A stretch of 64,000 bases of DNA from an uncultured archaeon. Lineage in GTDB: Archaea; Halobacteriota; Methanosarcinia; Methanosarcinales; Methanoperedenaceae. Location of the stretch: NCBI GenBank assembly GCA_902386205.1, contig CABMIH010000058.1, positions 41,095 to 105,094 on the forward strand. The letters run 5' to 3'. A model generated the notes under the pieces. The model searched no databases. It had not been told where the DNA came from and worked only from the letters and a program-made list of their open reading frames with translations. Both the position numbers and the translations under genes were made by a program. This document shows, piece after piece, positions 25,625 to 34,280 of the stretch. How positions within the stretch are numbered: position 1 is the stretch's first letter; every line of letters begins with the position of its first letter.

Positions 25625-27511
25625 ATGTGGAAAATCGAAGACGCAATTGACCTGTATGGTATTGAACGCTGGGGTAATGGATATTTCTCTTTTAATAAAA
25701 ACGGTAATTTGATTGTCAGACCCACGAAAAAAGATACTGAGACCATTGACCTGAAAAATGTGGTCGACACCCTTTCCACCAAAAAAATCAAATTTCCGAT
25801 ATTATTCAGGTTCCCGCAAATACTCGAAGCGCAGATAAAGGAATTGAACGGGGCATTTTCAGGTTCGATCTCTGAGTATAAATATAACAGTGTTTACCAG
25901 GGCGTATTCCCGATGAAAGTGAACCAGCGAAAAGAAGTCATCGAGGAAATCATCAAATCCGGGAAAAAGTATAATATGGGCCTGGAGGTTGGCACAAAAG
26001 CGGAATTACTTGCAGCACTATCGATTGAACTGAGTCCGGATGCCCTTTTAATCTGTAATGGTTTTAAGGATGATGAATATCTCAAGATGGCGTTGAATGC
26101 TATCAAATTAAAGAATAAAGTTGTTATTGTTATCGATGAATTCAATGAGACAAAACGGCTATTGGAACTTGCAAGACAGATGAACGTAAAACCCCTTATC
26201 GGCATAAGGGCAAAACTATATTCAAAAGGAAGCGGGAAATGGGCTGAATCAGGCGGTGAGTCCTCGAAGTTCGGTCTTACCACTACCGAAATGCTGGACT
26301 GCGTCAAGGTTATAGCGGAGTATGAGATGCTTCCGCAGTTGCAGATGCTTCATTTCCATATTGGTTCACAGATAACCGAGATCAGAAGGATACAAAAAGC
26401 CGTAAAAGAGGCTGCAAGGGTATATGCCAAAATAAGAAACAAGCATATAGACATCAGATATTTCAACATCGGCGGCGGTCTTGGGATAGACTATGACGGG
26501 AGCAAGACATCTTCAGAAGCAAGCGCCAACTATACCATCCAGGAATATGCTAATAACGTGGTGTACTCCCTCAAGGAAGTCTGTGAAGAGGAAAACGTCC
26601 CGCATCCTGTAATTCTATCGGAAAGCGGGCGCGCAATAGCTGCATATCATTCAGTGCTGGTCATCAATATCAAGGGAAACAAGAACGGCAACCATAAGGA
26701 TCAGGTCGAGATACTTGGAAACGAGCCCCATATAATAAAGGACCTGTATGACGGGCTAAAGGAAATAAACATCAAGAATTATGTAGAATATTACCACGAC
26801 GCACTGCAGCATCGTGAGGAACTTCTTTCCCTGTTCAATCTCGGCGAGCTTGAGCTTGAAGATAAGTCCAAGGGTGAACTCCTTTTCTGGAGGATATGTG
26901 AAAAAGCCTCAGCTTTTGCCAGGGAATCGGGAAACAAATCAGATGACTTCGACGATCTGAATAAACTCCTGTCCAAAAAATATATCGGCAATTTCTCGAT
27001 TTTCCAGTCAATCCCTGATTTCTGGGCAATAAAACAACTGTTTCCCGTGGTTCCCCTGAACAGGGCAAACGAGAAACCCACGGAATATGGAACCATTGTG
27101 GATATCACATGCGATTCTGATGGCGAAATCGATAAGTTCGTGGATTTAAAAGATGTCAAAGAAATACTTGAACTCCATGACCTGAACAACGGCTCCTACT
27201 ACCTGGCCATCCTGCTGCTTGGCGCATACCAGGATACCATAGGGGATTATCACAATTTATTCGGATCTGCAAACGAGATACATATTATTGTGGACGACAG
27301 CAGTGAATGGCATATAAAGCATAGCGTGGACGGGGACAGGAATTGCGACACGCTGGGGTATGTCAAATATAATACGAGCGCACTTCTGGCCGCTTTTGAA
27401 TCCGAAGTCACGCAGGCCCTGCGGGAAAACAGGTTATCAAAATCAGACGCAGAGGATATATTGAATAATTATAAATCTGTTATGTACCAGTACACATACC
27501 TTGACATTTAA
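25625..27511 (+). CDS. speA: Arginine decarboxylase, biosynthetic (SpeA-type)
   Basis: A 628-residue PLP enzyme. The lysine that binds PLP is in GVFPMKVNQRK near residue 97; FHIGSQITEI and FNIGGGLGIDYDGSK follow, and the phosphate/active-site region continues with ILSESGRAIAAYHSVLV. It makes agmatine for polyamine synthesis. Archaea usually use pyruvoyl-dependent or AdoMet-decarboxylase-type enzymes for this step, so a bacterial-type SpeA suggests transfer from bacteria. It starts 57 bp after the ligase stop and is 16 bp before the DUF531 gene. Confidence 0.9.
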   Translation: MWKIEDAIDLYGIERWGNGYFSFNKNGNLIVRPTKKDTETIDLKNVVDTLSTKKIKFPILFRFPQILEAQIKELNGAFSGSISEYKYNSVYQGVFPMKVNQRKEVIEEIIKSGKKYNMGLEVGTKAELLAALSIELSPDALLICNGFKDDEYLKMALNAIKLKNKVVIVIDEFNETKRLLELARQMNVKPLIGIRAKLYSKGSGKWAESGGESSKFGLTTTEMLDCVKVIAEYEMLPQLQMLHFHIGSQITEIRRIQKAVKEAARVYAKIRNKHIDIRYFNIGGGLGIDYDGSKTSSEASANYTIQEYANNVVYSLKEVCEEENVPHPVILSESGRAIAAYHSVLVINIKGNKNGNHKDQVEILGNEPHIIKDLYDGLKEINIKNYVEYYHDALQHREELLSLFNLGELELEDKSKGELLFWRICEKASAFARESGNKSDDFDDLNKLLSKKYIGNFSIFQSIPDFWAIKQLFPVVPLNRANEKPTEYGTIVDITCDSDGEIDKFVDLKDVKEILELHDLNNGSYYLAILLLGAYQDTIGDYHNLFGSANEIHIIVDDSSEWHIKHSVDGDRNCDTLGYVKYNTSALLAAFESEVTQALRENRLSKSDAEDILNNYKSVMYQYTYLDI

Positions 27512-27527
27512 ACTTTTTTGAGATAAT

Positions 27528-28082
27528 ATGCTAACTCTCGGGCTTGTTAATACCTATGATAAAATAAAGGTACACGAAGCCCATTACCGGAGCATTGCAA
27601 GAGCGGCACCGGTTGCATTTGCTTTCGGGTTCAACCTTGCCCTTTTTGATTACCCTTTCAGGATGAGTGCGGAAGAACTTGTGTTTTTCGTGAAAGATAA
27701 AACAACTATAGGAGGTTCGGGAAGGTATCTTGAAGAATTATTCACTTCAGGCAGGTTTTTTGTTTTTGATCTGCCGGAAAAAGGGTTCCAGCCCCAGTTC
27801 GGCTCGGTCGTTGTGACCACATCGCATCCTTCAAAGGAGAAACAAATTAATCTGAAAGACCTGGCAGAATTTGTCAGCAGTAAGAAATCTTTTCTTTTCC
27901 TGATAGGACTTGGGCACAAAGGCCTTCCCCAGGAATTATTTGATATGGCGACTCATCATCTTGATATAACATCAAAAGGAGTTCCGCTTGAAACATGCAC
28001 GGCAATAGGGGCCGTCCCTGCGGTTATTTATGGTTCCGCAATGTTTTTCCCGCACAAAAAATCAGGGCAGGTTTTTTCATAA
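27528..28082 (+). CDS. DUF531 family protein
   Basis: A 184-residue soluble protein that I recognise as the DUF531 group known from methanogens (LTLGLVNTYDKIKVHEAHYR at the start). Glycine-rich LIGLGHKGLPQELFDMATHH and the knot-like end TSKGVPLETCTAIGAVPAVI resemble SPOUT methyltransferases. A role in RNA methylation is therefore possible but unproven. It follows speA closely and ends in a hairpin terminator that overlaps its stop codon. Confidence 0.7.
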   Translation: MLTLGLVNTYDKIKVHEAHYRSIARAAPVAFAFGFNLALFDYPFRMSAEELVFFVKDKTTIGGSGRYLEELFTSGRFFVFDLPEKGFQPQFGSVVVTTSHPSKEKQINLKDLAEFVSSKKSFLFLIGLGHKGLPQELFDMATHHLDITSKGVPLETCTAIGAVPAVIYGSAMFFPHKKSGQVFS

Positions 28083-28115
28083 GACCTGCCCGATTTCTCC
28101 TTTTTGGGCTTTTTT
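28059..28115 (+). terminator. Hairpin terminator overlapping the DUF531 stop
   Basis: AAAT...GGGCAGGT (28059-28072) pairs with ACCTGCCCGATTT (28084-28096) with one bulge, followed by CTCCTTTTT and a second T6 run. The region from there to 28272, before the convergent UspA gene, shows nothing else. Confidence 0.65.
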
Positions 28116-28272
28116 GCGATTGTAAAATTCGGATGCTGACCAAATCTCAGTCTCTTCACCCTTTTATTTTACATATCACATCATTCAATACGTTGTATAT
28201 ATTTATATTTCAAACGGCATGATAAATTATAACGATATTAAAAAATTATAATACCATTAAAACTTTAAGGTC

Positions 28273-28683
28273 CTAAATTACCTGTTTCTCAGGACAGTCG
28301 ATCGCCGCTACCACGACAGGGCATGCAACAAGCGTTATCAGATCCTCGGCCAGGCTGTAATGAAGGAACTTATATATTTTCTTATAGCGACAGTGTCCCA
28401 TAACGATGATGTCGTAGTCGGCTGATATAGAAGCGATGGTTACGGCAACATCCTCTTTGCTTCTTGCCCTGTGCATGGAATAAGTGGCATTAATTCCTTT
28501 GCTCCTGCATGTATTGGCGGCTTTTTCCAGCATCTCTGGCCTGGGTTTATCCTCATCCCCTTCAAAATCCACCGCTATTAAATGCACAGTTCCATCCAAC
28601 TGCGATGCAAGGTCGCAGGCAACTTCGATAGCTCTTTCTGACCCTTTTGTTGCTTTCACCAGAACAAGTACCCTCTTGAACAT
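28273..28683 (-). CDS. Universal stress protein (UspA family)
   Basis: A 136-residue single UspA domain. It opens with VLVLVKATKGSERAIEVACD, has a central VAVTIASISADYDIIVMG and ends LITLVACPVVVAAIDCP. The usual ATP-binding pattern G-x2-G-x9-G is reduced: IVMGHCRYKKIYKFLHYS keeps the first glycine but lacks the second. It may therefore not bind ATP. Transcribed on its own. Confidence 0.85.
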   Translation of the reverse strand: MFKRVLVLVKATKGSERAIEVACDLASQLDGTVHLIAVDFEGDEDKPRPEMLEKAANTCRSKGINATYSMHRARSKEDVAVTIASISADYDIIVMGHCRYKKIYKFLHYSLAEDLITLVACPVVVAAIDCPEKQVI

Positions 28684-28760
28684 ATTGTAATTTATTCTTG
28701 CTGACTCTATATATAACTTTCACAAAGCAACCGCGGCACCCTAAATATGATTGGGACTCT

Positions 28761-30833
28761 CTATTTGAATTTTCTCAATAACCTGCTGTAGAACCCGTTA
28801 TCCATGTACTTACGCGCAAGGCGCTCAACAATAAGCTCAGGCGTGCTGCGGGCCAGGTAATTATAACGCGGGTTCCTGTCAACTATGAGGTTCAGGTTCT
28901 CATCAAGGCCTTTTGCCTCGATCCCGTCAACACGTATATTATAGTTCGTATTCTTAAGTATTGATTCTGCCAGGTGGCTCACGAAAACGCCAAGTCCGTT
29001 ATTATCTAAAAGCTCTTCAAGAATGCCTGAGATTATCTTTGCAGATGCTCCTGGCTCTGTGATCGATTCCATCTCATCGGCAAGAACGATCTTTTTATTC
29101 TCATTTGCCACTGCAGAGAAATCCCTGATCGTGCTTTCAAAAGCCCCGGCGTCCATTGTGCCTTTTGATTTCCCGAAATAGAAGAATTCATCCACCAATC
29201 CTATTTCGCATTTTTTTGCAGGTACCGGGAAGCCCATGTGGGAAAGAATGATAATTTGCGCAAGAAGCTCGATAGTAGAGGTCTTCCCGCCTGAATTCAC
29301 GCCGCTTAAAAGGACAACGCGTGCATCTTTAAGCCTTTTAATCCCGGAATTAATCCGGCAAAGGCCGATAGTATAATTTATAGGAACAGGAGATTCAAGA
29401 AACATGTTAGTTCCTCCATCAAATCCTATGCCTGTTTCATTCTGGATGAAGGGAAGATTGAGAGCGAATTTGCGGGCAAAACACCCGATTGTATAATCTA
29501 CATCAAAATCAAGAACCCCGCGAACAATATCAGACGCAGTTTCCCTGAATCTTGAAAGCTCCTTTGCATTGTCTTTTAAAAGTACGAGCTTTCTTGAACC
29601 GATGGAACGAAGCAGGTGGTTTTTCAATCCTTCAACACGGCGGGGATCTACCTTTATGGGATGCGATACCTCATCACCAAAGAAATTATTAGCAAGATGG
29701 AATTCAACGGGATTCAGTTTCAGTTCCTCAGATATTTGACGGACAGCATTGGCTGTAACAGTGTCATATTTTTCTTTTATCTCTTTCTCAAAAAGCTGGT
29801 TGATGCTCCCATTCATTGCGGTCAGCAGGTCAAAACCCCTCACAGTGATCGAGCTATTTTCGATGAGGGTGCCAAATTCATGGTTCGCTTTTTTCTCTGC
29901 CGCTGAAATTACTTCATTCAGCCTGTCGCATACCAACTGGCATCTGTCTATTTCGCTGTCTATCCCGCTTTTCAATCCCGAGTTCGGGGATATTTTCGAT
30001 AAGCCCAAAGACAGGCGTTTCACATCTTCAGCAGTTATCCTGCCGCAAAAATCTGCATTATGCATCCTGATGATATTAAATACTGAAATTGCGCTGCTAA
30101 TCGACTCAAGATTCTTTGCAAAGAACGCAAGTTCCTTCTCAGGAGCCACCTGCCATGTCTCAATCCGTTTTATGTCGATGAAATCCACGTCGATATCTTC
30201 GGGATAGTCAAATCCTGCAAAGGCACTGCTTAGAAAAACATGCGAATAGCCCCTTGCTACGTCAACGACCTCCCTGGCATCTGTGACATGTTGCACGGAA
30301 ACTGGAAAATTCTTTGCAGCCTCGAATTCTTGCGGCGTGGATGCAATTATTATCCGATCCCTTATTACAGGGAAACTGTAATTTGTCTTTATGGGCTTGA
30401 TCCTGGATAAAAAAGAAGCGAGTTCTTTTTCTTCTAATTTCCCGGCGATCCCGATGGTGCCTGCTATTTTTTCCTGCTGCAGGATGATCTTATCTTTTTT
30501 ATTAGAAGGATAGGGGAAATACAGGCGCATTTTATTTCTTGCATAATCTGTGTGGGCGGAATCGCAAACCAAATCCAGAATGCGCTCATATATCCCATAA
30601 GCTTCGCCTGTTTTCAGGAAATCCCCGATGCTGACGCCTTCATTTGCTGATAATGCTTCCAGAACAATGGAAATTGCTGATTTTTCTGTGATCCCTTCAA
30701 TTTCGCCTATACTTGCAATATCTCCATTTAATATTGCATCGAGCGCCATTTTTTCAGAACCGAACCGTTCAATAAAACGGCGGGCGGTTTTTTCTCCTAT
30801 TCTTGGGATATCCTTCAAGCTTTTGATCATCAA
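28761..30833 (-). CDS. MutS-like ATPase with N-terminal helix-hairpin-helix
   Basis: A 690-residue protein with two helix-hairpin-helix motifs at residues 1-60 (LKDIPRIGEKTARRFIERFG and IGEIEGITEKSAI). A long helical core leads to a C-terminal MutS ATPase: Walker A GVNSGGKTS, Walker B VLADEMESIT and switch VSHLAE. It lacks the mismatch-reading Phe-x-Glu domain of MutS and the Smr nuclease of MutS2. This architecture occurs in archaea and is probably involved in branched-DNA handling or recombination; the function is not established. The next gene on the plus strand starts 70 bp away. Confidence 0.82.
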   Translation of the reverse strand: MMIKSLKDIPRIGEKTARRFIERFGSEKMALDAILNGDIASIGEIEGITEKSAISIVLEALSANEGVSIGDFLKTGEAYGIYERILDLVCDSAHTDYARNKMRLYFPYPSNKKDKIILQQEKIAGTIGIAGKLEEKELASFLSRIKPIKTNYSFPVIRDRIIIASTPQEFEAAKNFPVSVQHVTDAREVVDVARGYSHVFLSSAFAGFDYPEDIDVDFIDIKRIETWQVAPEKELAFFAKNLESISSAISVFNIIRMHNADFCGRITAEDVKRLSLGLSKISPNSGLKSGIDSEIDRCQLVCDRLNEVISAAEKKANHEFGTLIENSSITVRGFDLLTAMNGSINQLFEKEIKEKYDTVTANAVRQISEELKLNPVEFHLANNFFGDEVSHPIKVDPRRVEGLKNHLLRSIGSRKLVLLKDNAKELSRFRETASDIVRGVLDFDVDYTIGCFARKFALNLPFIQNETGIGFDGGTNMFLESPVPINYTIGLCRINSGIKRLKDARVVLLSGVNSGGKTSTIELLAQIIILSHMGFPVPAKKCEIGLVDEFFYFGKSKGTMDAGAFESTIRDFSAVANENKKIVLADEMESITEPGASAKIISGILEELLDNNGLGVFVSHLAESILKNTNYNIRVDGIEAKGLDENLNLIVDRNPRYNYLARSTPELIVERLARKYMDNGFYSRLLRKFK

Positions 30834-30903
30834 AATCCTTTAGTATTACCAATTGCTTATTTGTTCAAAATATTAAAGGGTTTCCGGTTCTAAAAATATT
30901 TAT

Positions 30904-31293
30904 ATGAAAATCGCAAAAGACACGTTATCATTCATACTTGAAGTGAGCAAATCCACTGCGCCAATGGAATTTGCAGGCATGCTCCAAGCACAGGGTGATG
31001 TCATTACAGATGTTGTCGTCGTCCCGGGCACCGAGTCAGGCGAGGAGAGTGCCACGATGCAGTTGTTCATGCTCCCGAATATACATACGATAGGAACTGT
31101 TCACAGCCACCCGTCAGGGAACAGGAGACCTTCAAGTGTGGACCTCGAGCTATTCGGGCGGAAAGGAAAATACCATATTATTGTTGGGGCGCCTTTTGAT
31201 ACATCAAGCTGGACATGCTATGATTATAAAGGAGAGCCTGTAAGGCTCGAAGTTGTAGATTATGAGTTCAAAGAAAGAGAAGAAGGCTGGTAG
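30904..31293 (+). CDS. JAMM/MPN metalloprotease domain protein
   Basis: A 129-residue protein made only of a JAB1/MPN domain. The zinc site is HSHPSGNRRPSSVD (H-x-H-x10-D) with an upstream glutamate in PMEFAGML. In archaea such stand-alone proteins remove SAMP-type ubiquitin-like modifiers or act in sulfur chemistry. No SAMP or E1 gene is adjacent. It converges with the GcvH-like gene, whose stop lies one base away. Confidence 0.88.
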   Translation: MKIAKDTLSFILEVSKSTAPMEFAGMLQAQGDVITDVVVVPGTESGEESATMQLFMLPNIHTIGTVHSHPSGNRRPSSVDLELFGRKGKYHIIVGAPFDTSSWTCYDYKGEPVRLEVVDYEFKEREEGW

Positions 31294-31294
31294 T

Positions 31295-31738
31295 TTATTT
31301 TTTCTTCCTGTTCGCTATCTCTTTCTTAAGCCATTGCCCGACATCATTTCCATGAACAAGGGTTTTAAGGTCGTCTTTCAGGTTTGAAGGTTTGATCTTG
31401 ATCAACCAGCCCTCGCCATAGGGGTCTTCTGAAAGGAGGCCCAGTTCATCTTCAATACCTTCATTGACCGCACTGATGGCGCCTCCAACAGGCATGAGAA
31501 GCCCGCCTACCCATTTTGCAGATTCAAGCGAACCAAAAGCCTCACCAGTCTCAAATTCATCGTCTTCCATGGGAAGGTCTATAAATTCGATATTCCCTGC
31601 GGCCTTTGCCCCAAAAGCGTCCAGGCCGACAGTTACAGTTCCGTCATCTTCTACTCTGGCCCATGTGTGGTCTTTCGTATAATACAGTTCATCAGGAAGA
31701 TTATATCCCTCGATTTCGACCATAACTTTTTTCCTCAA
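31295..31738 (-). CDS. gcvH: GcvH-like lipoyl carrier protein
   Basis: A 147-residue protein of the glycine cleavage H family. The predicted lipoyl-lysine is in GSLESAKWVGGLLMPVGG, and the N-terminal YYTKDHTWARVEDDG and C-terminal PYGEGWLIKIKPSNL are typical. No gcvT, gcvP or lipoate ligase gene is nearby. Isolated H-like proteins can be lipoate-binding carriers for heterodisulfide-reductase-like systems (LbpA) instead of glycine cleavage; sequence here does not decide. Confidence 0.82.
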   Translation of the reverse strand: MRKKVMVEIEGYNLPDELYYTKDHTWARVEDDGTVTVGLDAFGAKAAGNIEFIDLPMEDDEFETGEAFGSLESAKWVGGLLMPVGGAISAVNEGIEDELGLLSEDPYGEGWLIKIKPSNLKDDLKTLVHGNDVGQWLKKEIANRKKK

Positions 31739-31940
31739 TCCATTGGTTTAGACATTTCTGTATATATAGTTAATCAATGGGAGATTCGAAAGATTTATGT
31801 GTTGTTGATCCTTTTAAATATTCTAAACAGTTTGATAGAAATGTTCCTGTAAAATGAAGGAACAACAAACTGAAAAAAGGAACCGGGGATGCTGGATTAT
31901 GAGCGATATCATTAATAAGGTGGCTTGAACGCAAGAAGGA

Positions 31941-32594
31941 ATGAGTATGAGAACTAAATTAAAAATTATCTTCTTGTTTTTTATGATCATGGCGGTATTT
32001 TCTGGATGTATAGAGCCGCAAAGGCCGCCAAGTTCTAATGAGACAAAAATCGCAACACCTGAACCTACGTCGGAACAGAAATTGCCTGCTTATAATGAAA
32101 CTAAGCCTACAGAAATCAATGTTACATTTGAGACGTGGTCAAGGGGATACTGGTCCAATTTATCATATGAACAAACCTATTTTAGAATAATTACTAATTA
32201 TAGCGAATGGAATGAATTCTTGGATAATCAGGGTTATTTCGCATATATCAGGGGAGAAGAGGGAATGAGACTGGAAGGTGAATTGTTTCCTGGAGGTGGC
32301 ATCAGGCCAAAAACATTAGAGCCTGCTGATTTTAATAATTATTTTATTTTGGCTGCTATGATGGGCCTAAGAGGTCATTTGTCGGATGAAATTGAAATAA
32401 CAGTTATCCGAAGAATGAATAATACTCTAAATGCTAGTGTCCGTTTGTATAAACCCAGCTTTGGAGAAGCATCTACGAGTTCGCCCTATCACATTGTTAT
32501 GGTTAAAAAAGAGTTTCTGCCGAAAGGAAATTCCACATTTGTTTTTAAAGATACTGAAGGTAAGGAGCTTGGAAAAGTGGAGGCAAGAGAATAA
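31941..32594 (+). CDS. Lipoprotein with PrcB-like domain
   Basis: A 217-residue exported protein. The signal peptide ends in the lipobox FSGC (Cys23), followed by a Pro/Thr/Glu-rich linker. The domain (residues about 60-215) has FRIITNYSEWNEFLDNQGY and FILAAMMGLRG, then HIVMVKKEFLPKGNSTFVF. This pattern resembles the PrcB C-terminal domain found in exported proteins of unknown role. Several NxS/T sites would allow N-glycosylation. It is monocistronic. Confidence 0.6.
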   Translation: MSMRTKLKIIFLFFMIMAVFSGCIEPQRPPSSNETKIATPEPTSEQKLPAYNETKPTEINVTFETWSRGYWSNLSYEQTYFRIITNYSEWNEFLDNQGYFAYIRGEEGMRLEGELFPGGGIRPKTLEPADFNNYFILAAMMGLRGHLSDEIEITVIRRMNNTLNASVRLYKPSFGEASTSSPYHIVMVKKEFLPKGNSTFVFKDTEGKELGKVEARE

Positions 32595-32816
32595 AATGAA
32601 AAGAAATTGAGATATTGAGATCTCAATATTTTTAAGATTTCAATTTGCAGCCATCGATAGGAATCTTTTTTTACTTCCAGTCTTCTCGATGGCCACACCT
32701 TTTTTTTCAATTATACATTCAAACAGGGGTAGAATCGTGCCCCTAACAAGAACCGGAATGTCGTCTGGGTAGTTCACATTATATTTATACCTGATGACAT
32801 GAATTAATGAAGGTTT

Positions 32817-34280
32817 ATGAATATATTGAGACGAGGGCGTTTTTCGGCAGGACCTAACCAGGATATCATGTTTTTTACATCGTCCATGGAAGCAGACAGG
32901 AAAATATTCGATGCTGATATCGAGGTGGACAAAGCGCATGTGGTCATGCTAAAAGAGCAGGATATCATCAATGCCGCGGATTGTTCGGCGATCCTTTCAG
33001 GACTTGATAAAATAAAAAAAGACGGTATATCGGCACTTGATACCTCATACGAAGATGTCCATATTGCCCTTGAGGCCAGGCTGATAGAAATTGTGGGTGA
33101 GGACACAGGCGGACGCATGCATTCGGCCCGTTCAAGGAACGATGAAGTTGCCACATGTATCCGAATCGCGCTTCGTGAAGAACTCTTGAACCTCATGGAT
33201 GAAGTCCATGACCTCGTTTCAACCCTCATCGAACTGGCAGCGAAACATCATGAGACCATTATGCCTGGTTATACGCATACACAGCATGCCCAGCCTACCA
33301 CGCTTGCCCACCATCTTCTTGCCCATTCAAACGCCTTTTTGCGTGATTTAGAAAGGCTAAAAAGGGCATACGAGAGAACGAACCAGAGTCCTCTCGGTGC
33401 TGCTGCTTTTGCTTCCACGGGTTTCCAGATAAACAGGAAAAGGACAGTGGAACTTCTCGGATTTGACTCTATTATAGAGAACTCGATGGACGCGGTCAGC
33501 ACACGCGATTTCATGATCGAAAGCATAAGCAGTTTCGCCAACCTGATGACAGATCTTAGCAGGCTTGCGGAAGAACTCATCCTGTGGAGTTCGTCTGAAT
33601 TTGGTTTTATTGAACTTGATGATAGTTATTCATCCACATCGTCCATAATGCCGCAAAAGAAAAATCCTGATATCGCAGAACTCATGCGTGCAAAGACCGG
33701 GACAATCCACGGCGCACTCGTTTCCGTATTAACGATATGCAAAGCGCTTCCTTACAGCTACAACCGCGACCTCCAGGAAGCTACGCCCCACCTTTGGAGG
33801 GCATGTGATACCGCACGGTCTTGCGCGCGGATGGCAGAAGGTATGGTCAGGACGATGAAGACCGATAAAGAGAATATGAGAAATGCCTCTGGAAAGGGAT
33901 TTATGTGCGCCACAGAGCTTGCTGATACTATTGTGCGAAATACCGGCATCCCTTTCAGGACTGCACATCATATAGTGGGTTCAATAGCAAAAAGTGGAAA
34001 AATCCCAACTATTTCGGTCCTGGATGACCTCTCAATGGATATAATCCATAAGAAATTAAGCGAAAACGGCCTTTCTGAAAAAGCCATCGTGGAAGCTCTT
34101 GACCCGCTGGGGAATATTAAGAGGCGAAGGGTTCCAGGTGGTCCTGCCCCCAAAGAAACAAAACGACAGATAAAAGTGATCAGGAAAGAACTCCTGATTG
34201 CCGGAAATGATGTCGGTTTATTTCGCAAAAAGATCAATGCGGCTTCCGTAAAACTTGATAAGGTGTGTAAGCATGATTGA
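32817..34280 (+). CDS. argH: Argininosuccinate lyase
   Basis: A 487-residue member of the fumarase/aspartase superfamily. The signature loop SSIMPQKKNPDIAELMR carries the catalytic serine, RMHSARSRNDEVAT and GYTHTQHAQPTTLAHHL are the other conserved regions, and DAVSTRDFMIES follows. It splits argininosuccinate into arginine and fumarate. With ArgB at 50514 it supports arginine synthesis, which feeds SpeA. Its end overlaps the start of the CorA-like gene by 8 bp. Confidence 0.95.
   Translation: MNILRRGRFSAGPNQDIMFFTSSMEADRKIFDADIEVDKAHVVMLKEQDIINAADCSAILSGLDKIKKDGISALDTSYEDVHIALEARLIEIVGEDTGGRMHSARSRNDEVATCIRIALREELLNLMDEVHDLVSTLIELAAKHHETIMPGYTHTQHAQPTTLAHHLLAHSNAFLRDLERLKRAYERTNQSPLGAAAFASTGFQINRKRTVELLGFDSIIENSMDAVSTRDFMIESISSFANLMTDLSRLAEELILWSSSEFGFIELDDSYSSTSSIMPQKKNPDIAELMRAKTGTIHGALVSVLTICKALPYSYNRDLQEATPHLWRACDTARSCARMAEGMVRTMKTDKENMRNASGKGFMCATELADTIVRNTGIPFRTAHHIVGSIAKSGKIPTISVLDDLSMDIIHKKLSENGLSEKAIVEALDPLGNIKRRRVPGGPAPKETKRQIKVIRKELLIAGNDVGLFRKKINAASVKLDKVCKHD

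Noticed and set aside
27987..28222. 75-codon plus-strand frame at the end of DUF531
   Set aside because: Runs through the DUF531 C-terminus and its terminator in another frame; no motifs.
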